From the NCBI RefSeq assembly GCF_000969605.1, contig NZ_JZUE01000004.1, forward strand, positions 124,001 to 188,000: a stretch of 64,000 nt of DNA, in the 5' to 3' direction. Positions 28,336 through 37,800 of the stretch are shown here, in pieces; position 1 is the stretch's first letter, and the number at the start of each line of letters is the position of its first letter. The notes under the pieces were generated by a model. That model saw only the letters and a list, made by a program, of their open reading frames with translations. It did not search any database and was not told the origin of the DNA. The stretch is from Aquincola tertiaricarbonis. Lineage in GTDB: Bacteria > Pseudomonadota > Gammaproteobacteria > Burkholderiales > Burkholderiaceae_C. The position numbers were made by a program, and so were the translations under genes.

Positions 28336-28778
28336 GGAAAGCGGGTGCCGCGCAGCACGCCGCGGCCGGCGCCGTCGCGCAGCTCCAGCAGGCCATCGGG
28401 CCGCACGCGGGCGGTGCGGGCGTTCTCCAGCGCGGTGAGGATGCGGTCCTCCTGCTCCATGGCCAGCGGCCCGCAGGCGCGGCGGGTGGTCACCACCGGG
28501 CCCACGCGCAGGCGGTCGCCTTCCAGCACGTAGCTGCCGCTCAGCGTGTTGCAGCTGGTGTGGCCGGTGAGCGCACCGCCTTGGCCGAAGTCCAGCCGGG
28601 CCTGGCTGCGGTCGAGCAGGGGTTCCTGCTGCGCCTGGTCCACCCGCCACAGGCCGTCCACCACCAGGGCCGGCGGCGCCGGTGCCGGTGCCGGTACGGC
28701 GCAGCCGCCCAGCATGCCGAGCGCCACCAGCGCTCCTGCCACCCGCCTCGCCCGCCGCCCATCGCACTTCATCCGCAT
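28332..28778 (-). CDS. META domain (HslJ-like) lipoprotein
   Basis: 148 residues. A basic N-terminus and hydrophobic segment lead to lipobox LGGC (Cys26), so it is a lipoprotein. A META-type domain follows (LVVDGLWRVDQ, ARLDFGQGGALTGHTSCNTLSGSY, TRRACGPLAMEQEDRILTALEN). HslJ relatives are linked to envelope stress, without known catalysis. The ATG at 28778 is chosen because AGGAG lies seven bases upstream. Its stop codon and ligD's stop share the tetranucleotide CTAG, so the convergent genes overlap by four bases. Confidence 0.88.
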   Translation of the reverse strand: MRMKCDGRRARRVAGALVALGMLGGCAVPAPAPAPPALVVDGLWRVDQAQQEPLLDRSQARLDFGQGGALTGHTSCNTLSGSYVLEGDRLRVGPVVTTRRACGPLAMEQEDRILTALENARTARVRPDGLLELRDGAGRGVLRGTRFP

Positions 28779-28838
28779 CGGCCAACTCCTGCCCCCGGAC
28801 CACCGGGGCGGCCGGTTATAGCAGCCGCCGCGGCGGCC

Positions 28839-29675
28839 TCACCGCCGGGTGATCACCACCTCCAGGTATTCGCTGGGCACCACCAGCGTGCCGGGACCGC
28901 CGCGGTTCAGCGACTCCAGCAGCGCCAGGATGTCCTGCGCCAGCGCCTGCGCACGCTCGGGCGGCAGCGAGGCAAAGGCCTTGTGGGTGGGCCCGTACCA
29001 GGTGCGGAACACGTCCAGGAAGTGCTCGGCCGAGCGGTAGCGGAACTGGAAGAGCCGCGGCACGGCCTGCAGGCGGGCCGCCTGCCCGCCGAACAGCGCC
29101 TGCAGATGCGCCTCGGTGCCCCAGAGCGAGGGCGGCTGCACGCCGGCCGGCGGCGGCAGGTGGCGGCCCAGCGTCTTGAACAGCTGGCCGATGAAGCCGC
29201 CTGGCGTCCAGTTGGCCAGGCCGATGCGGCCGCCCGGCCGGCACACGCGCAACAGCTCCTGCGCGGCCACCGCATGCCGCGGCGTGAACATCACGCCGAA
29301 GGTGGACAGCACCACGTCGAACGAGGCATCGGCAAAGGGCAGCTGCTCCGCATCGGCGGCCTGGAAGCTCACTTCGAGCCCCTCGGCACGCGCTCGCTCG
29401 GCGCCGCGCTCGAGCAGCGCGGGCACGTAGTCGGTGGAGGTGACGCGGCCGCCGCGGCGTGCTGCGGCCAGCGTGGCATTGCCGTTGCCGGCGGCCACGT
29501 CCAGCACCTGTTCGCCCCAGTGTAGGTCGCAGGCCTCGGCCAGCTGCTCGCCCACCAGCTGCAGCGTGGTGCCGATCACCGCGTAGTCGCCGGATGCCCA
29601 GGCATCGCGCTGCCGCGCCTTGAGGGCCGAAAGATCCGGCGCCGCCGGGGTGGTAGAGGAAGACAATGGGTCCAT
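28839..29675 (-). CDS. Class I SAM-dependent methyltransferase
   Basis: 278 residues. SAM-binding motif I is VLDVAAGNGNATLAAARRG, followed by TSTDYVPALLERG, SFQAADAEQLPFADASFDVV and the LLRVCRPGGRIGLANWTPGGFIG loop: a UbiE/Methyltransf_11-type fold. The methyl acceptor cannot be identified. The ATG at 29675 has AGGAG seven bases upstream. It diverges from a BTAD-type activator gene across 94 bases that contain a 12-base-period repeat, so the activator may control it. Confidence 0.9.
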   Translation of the reverse strand: MDPLSSSTTPAAPDLSALKARQRDAWASGDYAVIGTTLQLVGEQLAEACDLHWGEQVLDVAAGNGNATLAAARRGGRVTSTDYVPALLERGAERARAEGLEVSFQAADAEQLPFADASFDVVLSTFGVMFTPRHAVAAQELLRVCRPGGRIGLANWTPGGFIGQLFKTLGRHLPPPAGVQPPSLWGTEAHLQALFGGQAARLQAVPRLFQFRYRSAEHFLDVFRTWYGPTHKAFASLPPERAQALAQDILALLESLNRGGPGTLVVPSEYLEVVITRR

Positions 29676-29719
29676 GTCGGGTCTCCTGCCGGGTGAAGCG
29701 GCCACTGTGCGCGGCGCCG

Positions 29720-29750
29720 GTGGAAAGCCGCGTGGGAGCGCCCGTGGAAA
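29720..29750 (+). promoter_or_regulatory. Three heptad repeats at 12-base period (activator binding-site candidate)
   Basis: GTGGAAA at 29720, GTGGGAG at 29732 and GTGGAAA at 29744 are spaced exactly 12 bases apart, between the methyltransferase and BTAD-regulator genes. OmpR/SARP-type winged-helix proteins often bind phased heptad direct repeats. Confidence 0.5.
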
Positions 29751-29769
29751 CTGAACGCGAGGTGGTGGC

Positions 29770-31800
29770 GTGCAGTCGCTCGGCGATGCGGTGGGGCGGG
29801 ATGGAGCGGCGGAGGTGGAAGCCGGATCGCCGGCCGATGCGCTGTCGCTGTGCCTGCTGGGCCCGCTGACGTTGCGCCGCGGGCCAAGGCCGATGCCGCT
29901 GCCAGCCTCGCGCAAGGCCCGGGCGCTGCTGGCCTACCTGGCGATGTCGCCCCGGCCGGTGGCCCGGGATGCGCTGTGCGGGCTGCTGTGGCAGCTGCCC
30001 ACCGACCCGCGCGGCGAGCTGCGCTGGTGCCTGAGCAAGCTGCGTGGCGTGGTGGACCAGCCGGGGCATCCGCGGCTGCTGGCCACCGACGGCGGCGTGC
30101 GGCTGGCGCTGCATGCGCACGAGGTGGACGTGCTGCGCATCGAGCGGGCCCTGCGGCCGGCAGATGCTTCTCCAGCCCCTCGCCCGCCGCCGGACGCCGA
30201 CCTGCTGCGCGGGCTGCTGGGCGCTTTCCAGGGCGAATTCCTCGAAGGCCTGGCACTGCAGAACAGCCCGCCGTTCGACGCCTGGCTGCAGGGCCAGCGC
30301 CGGCGGCTGCGGGCGCTGCAGGCCGGCCTGCTGCAGGCGCTGGTGGACCTGCTGCCGCGGCAGGCGGACGAACGCATCGAGCTGCTGGGCCGCTGGCTGC
30401 AGCTGGCGCCGCTGGACCTGGCCGCGCACGAGCGGCTGCTGCAGGCGCTGGCCGCGCAAGGCCGCTGGCCGGAAGCGCAGCAGCACCTGCAGGCGGCGAT
30501 GCAGCAGTTCGCGGCGCAGCGGGTGGACGCGATGGCGCTCAGCCAGGCCTGGCAGCAGGCACGGCTGGGTGCGGCGCCTTCGCCCCGGCCGGCAGCCGTG
30601 GCCCAGGGCGCGCCGGCCGGACGCGCCTCCATCGCGGTGATGCCCTTCACGGAGCTGCAGGCCGGCGGCGACGGCCGCAGCCCGCTGGGCGCCTGGCTCG
30701 CCCATGACGTCACCACCCGGCTGGCCAAGCTGCGCACGGTGTTCGTCATCGCGCAGGCCAGTGCGGCGGCGCTGGCGGGCCAGGGCCTGGCCGCCGGCGC
30801 CGCTGCCCAGGCCTTGAACGTGGGCTACGTGGCCAGCGGCAGCCCGCACCGCGACCGGCAGGCGCTGCGCCTCGACGTGCAACTGGCCGAAGCCGCCGGC
30901 GCCCGCATCGTGTGGGCCGACGTCTTCAGCGCGCCGCTGGGCGACCTGCTGGACGTGCTGGAACAGCTGGGCGACCGGCTGGTGAACGCGCTGGCCAGCC
31001 AGGTGGAGATCGCCGAGCGGGCCCGCGCGGTGCTGCTGCCGCCCAGCGAACTGGACGCCTGGCAGTCGCACCACCGCGGCCTGGGCCTGATGTACCGCTT
31101 CGACGCGGCGGACAACCGGCAGGCGCAGGGCTTCTTCCAGGCCGCGCTGCGGCGCGATCCGCACTTCGCACGGGCCCATGCCGGCCTGTCCTTCACCCAT
31201 TTCCAGGACGCCTTCCTCGGCTGGCAGCCGCGTGCGCTGGCGGTGCAGCAGGCCTGGCGCGCCGCGATGCAGGCCGTGGAAGCCGACGAGCAGGACCCCG
31301 CCGCCCGCTGGGCGCTGGGCCGCGCGCACTGGCTGCGCGGCCAGGTGCCGCAGGCGCTGTGCGAGCTGGAGACGGCGCTGCAGCTCAGCCCCAGCTTTGC
31401 GCAGGGCCACTACACCCGCGCCTTCATCCTGGCGCAGTCCGGCGATGCGCTGCAGGCCATTGCCGCCAGCGACCATGCGCGGGCGCTGAGCCCCTACGAC
31501 CCGCTGGTGTTCGCGATGCTGGCGGCGCGGGCCCTGGCGCTGGTGCGCCTGGGCCGCCACGAGGAAGCCGCCGATTCGGCGCTGAAGGCGGCGGCGCGGC
31601 CGCATGCGCATGTGCACATCCTGGCCATCGCGGCGCTGTGCCTGGCCCTGGCCGGGCGCTGGCCGCAGGCCCGCGCGGTGGTGGACAGCCTGCAGCCGCG
31701 GTCGCCGGGCTACCGGCTGGCGGACCTGCTGGCGGCGTTTCAGCTGTCGGAGGAGGCCAGCGCGCTGCTGTCCAGCGTGGCGCCGCGCGTGGGGCTGTGA
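29770..31800 (+). CDS. BTAD-type (SARP-like) transcriptional activator with TPR region
   Basis: 676 residues from a GTG start. An OmpR-like winged-helix region (about 25-110: LCLLGPLTLRRG, SRKARALLAYLA, ALCGLLWQLPTDPRGELRWCLSKLR) is followed by a bacterial transcriptional activation domain (about 115-265). Then comes a TolB/adenylate-cyclase-like segment (SIAVMPFTEL, about 290-400) and TPR-type helices to the end (RDPHFARAHAGLSFTHFQDAF, CELETALQLSPSFAQGHYTRAF). The architecture recalls HilA and related activators. Phased heptads lie directly upstream. The GTG at 29770 follows a GAGGTGG sequence. The 3' end overlaps the convergent diguanylate cyclase gene by 61 bases. Confidence 0.85.
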   Translation: MQSLGDAVGRDGAAEVEAGSPADALSLCLLGPLTLRRGPRPMPLPASRKARALLAYLAMSPRPVARDALCGLLWQLPTDPRGELRWCLSKLRGVVDQPGHPRLLATDGGVRLALHAHEVDVLRIERALRPADASPAPRPPPDADLLRGLLGAFQGEFLEGLALQNSPPFDAWLQGQRRRLRALQAGLLQALVDLLPRQADERIELLGRWLQLAPLDLAAHERLLQALAAQGRWPEAQQHLQAAMQQFAAQRVDAMALSQAWQQARLGAAPSPRPAAVAQGAPAGRASIAVMPFTELQAGGDGRSPLGAWLAHDVTTRLAKLRTVFVIAQASAAALAGQGLAAGAAAQALNVGYVASGSPHRDRQALRLDVQLAEAAGARIVWADVFSAPLGDLLDVLEQLGDRLVNALASQVEIAERARAVLLPPSELDAWQSHHRGLGLMYRFDAADNRQAQGFFQAALRRDPHFARAHAGLSFTHFQDAFLGWQPRALAVQQAWRAAMQAVEADEQDPAARWALGRAHWLRGQVPQALCELETALQLSPSFAQGHYTRAFILAQSGDALQAIAASDHARALSPYDPLVFAMLAARALALVRLGRHEEAADSALKAAARPHAHVHILAIAALCLALAGRWPQARAVVDSLQPRSPGYRLADLLAAFQLSEEASALLSSVAPRVGL

Positions 31801-33722
31801 GGCCCGGCGCACTCGTCCGGGGCCACCGCCAGCCGGCCCTTGCCGCCGCGCTTGGCGGCCAGCATCGCCCGGTCGGCCGCGCTCAGCAGCTCGGCCGGAT
31901 CGGTGATGGCGGCGCTGGAGGTGGCCACGCCGGCGCTGGCGCCCACCTGCACCTCCCGCCCGTCGGGCAGCACGATGGGCGCATTCACCGCGGCCACCAC
32001 CCGCTCCAGCACCTTGCGCCAGCCGTCGCCGGCCAGCGGCTGCAGCACCAGCACGAACTCGTCGCCGCCGATGCGGGCCACGGTGTCGGTGGTGCGCACC
32101 TGCGCCGCCATGCGGCGGGCCACCTCCACCAGCAGCAGGTCGCCGGCGTCGTGGCCATGGGCATCGTTGACCGCCTTGAAGCCGTCCAGGTCCCTGTAGC
32201 ACACGGCCACCTCGTCGCCCGGGCGGCGGCGCGCGGCCAGGCCCTGCTGCAGCCGCTCCAGCAGCAGCACGCGGTTGGGCAGCTGGGTCAGCGCGTCATG
32301 GCGGGCGGCATGGCTCAGGTGGTCGTGCGCCTCGCGGGTGGCAGTGGCATCCACCGCCATCCAGAAGGTCTCGTGCTCGGACAGGCGCATGCCGTTGAGG
32401 TCCACCCACAGCTCGTCGCCCGACTTGCGCCGCATGCGCACCTGCGCGCGGTAGTTGGCGCCGCTCAGCAGCAGCGGATAGGCCTCGCGGCCCACGCGGT
32501 GGAAGGTTTCCTCGTCGGCATACAGCAGGCGCATCGGCTGGCCTTCCAGCTCGCCGTCGCCGTAGCCCAGCAGCGTCTCGAAGGCCCGGTTGCGCCAGGT
32601 GATCATGCGCTGCTCCAGCTTGATCATGCCCACCAGGTCGTTGTTGAGCATGGCCGTCTGCTCGGCCAGCAGGCTGCCGATGCGCTGCTGCGCCTGGCGC
32701 TGCGCCAGCGCATGGGCGGTGATGGCCTGCATGGCGCCGGCCTCGCGGGCGCCGAAGCGGTACACCGCCGCGGTGGCCAGGCCCACCAGCGCCCAGGCCA
32801 GCGCGGCCATCAGCCCCACCTGCCAGGCCTGGTGGTACCAGGGCGCGAAGAAGCGGTCGTTGCTGACGCCGGCGAACACCGTCAGCGGCCAGCCCTCCAC
32901 CGCGCGGTAGGCGGTGGTGCGGTACATGCCGTCCACCGCCACGCGGGAGACGAAGGCGCCGCCGCCCGGCTTGGCCGCGACGGCGTCGGCCAGCTGCTGG
33001 GAGACCGAGACCGTGCCCGCATCGCCCTGCGAGCCGCCGCCGGGCGAGCGGCGGGCCACCAGCCGCAGGTCGGGCGTGCGCAGGGCCATCGCATCGCCCA
33101 GGCCCAGGTCGTAGCGGTCGAACACCTGGGCGAAGTGCTCCACCGTGAGGGTGGCATACATCGCGCCGGCGAAGCGGCCGGACACCAGCACCGGCCGCAC
33201 CACCGCGATGACCCAGTGGCCCGAGGCGCGCGAGCGGAAGGGCCCGGCCAGGATGGGCCGGTCGCCGCGGTGGTTCAGCGCCTGCTGGAAGTATTCGCGG
33301 TCGGCCACCGAGGTGAAGGTGGTGGACGGCCAGCCCCAGGCCACGCGGCCGCTCTCGTCGGACATGCGCAGCGATTCCACGCCCTTGAGCAGGCGGTAGC
33401 GGCTGCGCAGCAGCGCATCGATGGCAGGGCCGTCGTTGGCGCTGCGCAGGCCAGTGCGCTGCATGTCGTCCAGCGTGGCCTGCATCACCGAGTCCACCTG
33501 CGCCAGTTCGCTGCCGATGTTGAGCTGCGCCACCGCCGCCAGGCCCTCGGCCAGGTTGAGCGCACGGGTCTCGTAGCCGCGCTTGGTCGACTGCAGCACC
33601 GACCACACCAGGCTTGCCAGCAGCAGGCCCACCAGCAAGTTGGCCAGCAGCAGCCAGCGCATCAAGCGGCCGCGCTTGGCGACGACTCGATCGACCAGGG
33701 ACTGGGGGTTGGAATTCGGCAT
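31740..33722 (-). CDS. Membrane diguanylate cyclase (dCache-PAS-GGDEF)
   Basis: 660 residues. TM1 is at about 21-43 and is followed by a double-Cache-like periplasmic domain (RYRLLKGVESLRMSDESGRV, DREYFQQALNHRGDRPILAGPF, GHWVIAVVRPVL). TM2 is at about 315-337, a PAS domain at about 365-475 and GGDEF at about 480-640. The catalytic motif GGDEF (552-556) is intact, with an RxxD inhibitory site (RTTD, 543-546). No EAL domain is present, so it should make c-di-GMP in response to an extracytoplasmic ligand. The ATG at 33722 is used because the upstream in-frame extension has no domain. The last 61 bases overlap the BTAD gene on the other strand. Confidence 0.93.
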   Translation of the reverse strand: MPNSNPQSLVDRVVAKRGRLMRWLLLANLLVGLLLASLVWSVLQSTKRGYETRALNLAEGLAAVAQLNIGSELAQVDSVMQATLDDMQRTGLRSANDGPAIDALLRSRYRLLKGVESLRMSDESGRVAWGWPSTTFTSVADREYFQQALNHRGDRPILAGPFRSRASGHWVIAVVRPVLVSGRFAGAMYATLTVEHFAQVFDRYDLGLGDAMALRTPDLRLVARRSPGGGSQGDAGTVSVSQQLADAVAAKPGGGAFVSRVAVDGMYRTTAYRAVEGWPLTVFAGVSNDRFFAPWYHQAWQVGLMAALAWALVGLATAAVYRFGAREAGAMQAITAHALAQRQAQQRIGSLLAEQTAMLNNDLVGMIKLEQRMITWRNRAFETLLGYGDGELEGQPMRLLYADEETFHRVGREAYPLLLSGANYRAQVRMRRKSGDELWVDLNGMRLSEHETFWMAVDATATREAHDHLSHAARHDALTQLPNRVLLLERLQQGLAARRRPGDEVAVCYRDLDGFKAVNDAHGHDAGDLLLVEVARRMAAQVRTTDTVARIGGDEFVLVLQPLAGDGWRKVLERVVAAVNAPIVLPDGREVQVGASAGVATSSAAITDPAELLSAADRAMLAAKRGGKGRLAVAPDECAGPHSPTRGATLDSSALASSDS

Positions 33723-33793
33723 GGACTGCTCAACGACATGCTCCGGCGCGCAGGGCCGCCGGCTGCCGGACCCGCAAGCCCGGCGAAAAACAC

Positions 33794-33994
33794 CTACAAC
33801 TCGATCTTTCCGTACTGCCGCGGCGTGGGCGAGGCGGCCACGGCCCGCCAGACCTCCAGCGCCTGCGGCGTGGCCGGAATGCGCATGCGGGCGCACCAGC
33901 TGACGAAGGCGGGATCGGTGGTGTCGGCCGAGTTCGCTCGGGCGTCGATGGGAGGCAGAGCGCTGGGAACTGCAGGGGGCGACTCGGGGGGCAT
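33794..33994 (-). CDS. Small hypothetical protein
   Basis: 66 residues with no recognised domain: a Pro-rich start, then FVSWCARMRIPATPQALEVWRAVAASPTPRQ. Codon use is GC3-rich like the neighbours, which supports coding. The AGG before the ATG is too close to be a good ribosome site, and a perfect inverted repeat covers the region just upstream. It lies between the LuxR-type and GGDEF genes on the same strand, so it may be co-transcribed with them. Function unknown. Confidence 0.5.
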   Translation of the reverse strand: MPPESPPAVPSALPPIDARANSADTTDPAFVSWCARMRIPATPQALEVWRAVAASPTPRQYGKIEL

Positions 33995-33995
33995 C

Positions 33996-34014
33996 CTTGC
34001 ACTATCGGTGCAAG
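33996..34014. repeat. Inverted repeat CTTGCAC-N5-GTGCAAG
   Basis: Perfect 7-base arms around a 5-base centre. It overlaps the stop of the LuxR-type gene (34002-34004) and ends two bases before the small ORF's ATG. No T-run follows, so an operator or an RNA hairpin limiting downstream expression is more likely than a Rho-independent terminator. Confidence 0.55.
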
Positions 34015-34601
34015 CGGCCCCCGGCTTGAATCAGAGGTAGCGGGTGCTTGCCTGCCTGTTCGGCGGAAGCCGCGGGCACGTCGTCGGCCGGCCGCAGGTG
34101 TTCCACCGCGAACTTCACCAGCTCGCCCGGGCTGCCCAGGTGCAGCTTGCGCCGCAGGTGCAGCCGGTGCGCCTCCACCGTGCGCACCGACAGGCCCAGC
34201 GCCTGGGCGATGCGGCGGTTGCCGGCGCCCTGCGCCAGCCACTGCAGCAGCGTGCGCTCGCGCGGCGTTAGCCGGACCGGCGCCGCATGCAGGGCCACCG
34301 GCGGCGGGCCATGCAGGTCCACCGCCAGCCGGTGCAGGGCCTGCAGCGCTTCCTCCAGCCGCTGCACCGAGCGCTGCACGCCCTGCTGCAGCCGCCGCTG
34401 CGAGGCGGGCAGGTTCGATGCGGTCTCGACCAGCAGGCCCTGCAGCGCCAACCGGGTGACCACCAGCTGCTGCGCCACGCCGTCGTGCAGTTCCGCTGCC
34501 AGGCGCCGGCGTTCCTGGCGCCGCGCCTCGGCCTGGCTGCAGCCGCAGTCCGCCGCCTGCACGGGCAGCGGGGTGGGCCTGCCTGAGCCGCTTGCCTGCA
34601 T
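34002..34601 (-). CDS. HisKA_3-like / LuxR-type HTH regulator lacking kinase and receiver domains
   Basis: 199 residues. After about 25 variable residues comes a NarX/DegS-type dimerisation-histidine segment, RRRLAAELHDGVAQQLVVT, with the phosphorylatable His39. A helical stretch leads to a GerE/LuxR HTH at about 111-165 (LTPRERTLLQWLAQGAGNRRIAQALGLSVRTVEAHRLHLRRKL). Neither an HATPase_c ATP-binding domain nor a receiver domain is present, so this is a kinase H-box joined directly to a DNA-binding domain. A strong AGGAGG is nine bases before the ATG. It diverges from the propeller-amidohydrolase lipoprotein gene and probably regulates it. Confidence 0.88.
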   Translation of the reverse strand: MQASGSGRPTPLPVQAADCGCSQAEARRQERRRLAAELHDGVAQQLVVTRLALQGLLVETASNLPASQRRLQQGVQRSVQRLEEALQALHRLAVDLHGPPPVALHAAPVRLTPRERTLLQWLAQGAGNRRIAQALGLSVRTVEAHRLHLRRKLHLGSPGELVKFAVEHLRPADDVPAASAEQAGKHPLPLIQAGGRLHR

Positions 34602-34690
34602 CCGCCAACACCTCCTGCCCCGGTGGGGGCCGGGCCAGTCTAGGCCCGCATGCACCAGCGTGGTGAACAGGGCTTGTGTCCGTTTGCGTC

Positions 34691-34706
34691 CGGGCCTGCA
34701 GGCCCG
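34691..34706. repeat. 16-base perfect palindrome
   Basis: CGGGCCTGCAGGCCCG is fully self-complementary, 90 bases upstream of the LuxR-type gene's ATG and just before a pair of direct repeats. Possible dimeric-regulator site. Confidence 0.6.
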
Positions 34707-34707
34707 A

Positions 34708-34725
34708 CCGCGTAGTTCCGCGTAG
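34708..34725 (+). promoter_or_regulatory. Tandem direct repeat CCGCGTAG with 10-base period
   Basis: CCGCGTAG at 34708-34715 and again at 34718-34725, one helical turn apart, in the divergent region between the LuxR-type gene and the lipoprotein gene. Head-to-tail sites of this kind suit NarL/LuxR-family proteins. Confidence 0.45.
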
Positions 34726-34835
34726 GGGATCGGCCGGTGCGCCGGGCGCGGGGCAGTCCCCAGAATGGGTTGCACCGGGCCGCCCGCCGCACAGACCGGC
34801 ACCTTCCACAAGGCCCCTGCCAGGAGACAGAGCAC

Positions 34836-37800
34836 ATGAAGCGACATGCATGGATCGCAGGCGTGGCCGTGGCCGTCCTGCTCGGCGGCTGCCCCTTCGA
34901 CGACGACGACGATGACGACGGCCCCGGCCGGCCCGAGGAGCTGAGCGGACTCAGCGGCTCGGTGCGCGACGTGACGGTGGAGCTGCGCGAAGGCACCAAC
35001 ATGGCCGCCTCCCCCTCGCCGGATGGCCGGCGCATCGTGTTCTCGGCCCAGGGCGCGCTGTGGGTCATCGACGCCCAGGGCGGCGAGGCCCGGCGCATCA
35101 CGCCGTGGACGCTGGAGCCCACCGCGCCGGTGTGGTCGCCCGACGGTCGCAGCATCGTCTTCCAGAACTACACGCTGGACGGCAACTACCACCTCTGGCG
35201 CATCGACCCCGACGGCGCCAATGCCACCGAGCTGACCACCGGCCCCTACGACGACCGCGAGCCCGCCTGGACGCCCGACGGCACCGCGCTGGTGTTCGCC
35301 TCCGACCGGGGCAACGACGGCAACTACAAGATCTGGCGCTACACCCTGGCCAGCGGCGCCTACCAGCAGGTCACCCAGGGCGCCGGGGCGGAGAGCAACC
35401 CGATCGTGTCGCCCGACGGCACGAAGGTGGTCTTCGTCGACACCAACAACCTCTACACCGTGCCGGCCGCCGGCGGCGAGCGCACGCTGGTGGGCCCCGG
35501 CATCGCCCCGGCCTACAACCGCGATGGCTCCGCCCTGGTGTACCAGACCCCGGCGCGGGTGCTGACGGTGGGCGGCACGCCGGTGTCGGGCAGCGAGGAC
35601 CTGTTCGGCTTCCCGGTGCGCTGGATGCCCGACGGCCGCATGCTCTACACCGCCGACGGCAAGCTGCGCACACGCGACGCCAGCGGCGGCAATCCCACGG
35701 ACATCGGCTTCACCGCGCAGCTCAGCGTGCGGCGGCCGGTGATCACCGCCACCAAGGACCGCGGCTTCGACCGCCTGGCGCCGCGGCCGGTCACCGGCGT
35801 CAGCGCGCCGGCGCTGTCGCCCGATGGCCGCAGCGTGGCCTTCGTGGCGCTGAACGACGTCTGGGTGATGAAGATCGGCGAGGCACCGGTGCGCCTGACC
35901 GACGACCTGGACCGCGACGGCAGCCCGCAATGGACCCGCGACGGCAGCGCGGTGTACTTCTCCACCGAGCGCGGCAACGCCGGCGCGCTGGCCATCGACC
36001 AGGTGGTGGTGGCCACCGGCGTGCGCACGCGGCTGGGCGCCATCGCGGCCAAGTCGATGGTCACGCCGATGATGTCGCCCGACGGCAGCCGCATCGCCTA
36101 CACCACCGGCTCGGGCCAGCTGGAGCTGTGGAACGTCGCGGCGCAGTCGGCCGAGGTGGTCATCCCGCAGGTGAGTTCGCAGGTGAGCACGCCGCAGTGG
36201 CTGCCGGGCGGCGACAAGATCGTGCTGGTCGACAACGAGCGCATGAACAACCGCTTCCGCGAGGGTTACAACGCGCTGCGGGTGATCGACCTGGCCACCA
36301 AGACCGCGGTCTTCCACCGCGTGGCCGAGCGGCCGCGGCAGATCTCCGACCGCGAGGAAGGCGCGGCGGTGGTGTCGCCCGACGGCACGCAGGTGGCCTT
36401 CGTGATGGACTCGGTGCTGCATGTGATGCCGCTGGGCGCCGGCGGCGTGCCATCGGGCCCGCCGCGCGCCATCACCACCGAGGCGGCCGACCTGCCCTCC
36501 TGGGCCGGTGATTCGCGCACGCTGCTGTACAAGGCCGGCACCCGGCTGCGCACGGTGCAGGCCGACGGCAGCGGCGCGGCTGACGTGCCGCTGTCGCTGG
36601 ACTGGCAGCCCGCCGTGGGCCCGGCCACCACCATCGTGCGCGCCGGCCGCCTGTGGGACGGCCGCAGCGAGACGGTGGCCACCGACGTGGACATCGTCAT
36701 CAGTGGCCACCGCATCACCGCCATCCGGCCGCACCAGGCCGGCGCCGAGACCTCGGCCGACCGCTACATCGACGCCAGCGCGCTGACGGTGATGCCCGGC
36801 CTGTGGGACCCGCACGTGCATCCGCTGACGCTGTACCAGGGCGGGCAGTTCGGGCAGATCTCGGCGCTGATGCTGGCCTACGGCATCACCAGCACGCAGT
36901 CGGTGGCCGGGCCGCTGCACCAGAGCATCGAGATGCGCGAATCGCTGGAGGCCGGGCGGCTGGTGGGGCCGCGGGTGTTCGTCTCGCCGCCGCTGTGGGA
37001 GGGCAACCGGCTCTTCTACAGCTTCGCCCGCACCCTGCGCACCACCGAGGTGGCCGAGATGGAGATCGCCAAGGCGCGCGCGATGGGCGTGGACTACATG
37101 AAGTCGTACGTGCGGGCGCCCATTCCCGTCATGACCCGCATCGCGCAGGCGGGGCTGGACGAAGGCATTCCCACCGGCACCCACATGCTGTCGCCGGGCG
37201 CGGCCACCGGCATCGGCGGCACCACGCACCTGTCGGCCACGCAGCGCATGGGCTATGGCTGGGCGAAGTCGCTGAACGGCATCACCTACCAGGACGCCTT
37301 CGACCTGCATGCCAAGGCCGACTTCCATGTGGTGGACACGCTGTTCTCGTCGATGGCGCTGGTGGGCCAGGACCCCAGCGTGCTGCTGGGCGAGCGCTTC
37401 GCGCTGCTGGTGCCGCCCAACTTCGTGGCCGGGCTGCTGGCCACGCCGGTGCCCACGGCGGAGACGCTGGCCACCATCCGGCGCGATGCGGCGCAATCGC
37501 AGAAGGTGGCGGATGCCGGCGGGCTGCTGGCCATCGGCACCGACTCGCCCCTGGTGGCGCCGGGCATCGGGCTGCACATGAACCTGCGCGGCTCGGGGCT
37601 GGTCACCAGCAACCACCGCGCGCTGCAGAACGTGACCATCAATGCCGCGCGCATGAGCTACCTGGACAAGGACCTGGGCACGGTGGAGCCCGGCAAGCTG
37701 GCCGACCTGGTGATGGTGCGCGGCAATCCGCTGGAGGACCTGAAGAACGCCGCCAACGTGGAGATGGTGATGAAGAACGGCGTGGCCCGCACGGTGCCCG

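Noticed and set aside
33996..34014. NtrC binding site
   Set aside because: The TGCAC and GTGCA half-sites match, but the centre is five bases where NtrC sites have seven, and there is no sigma-54 promoter nearby.
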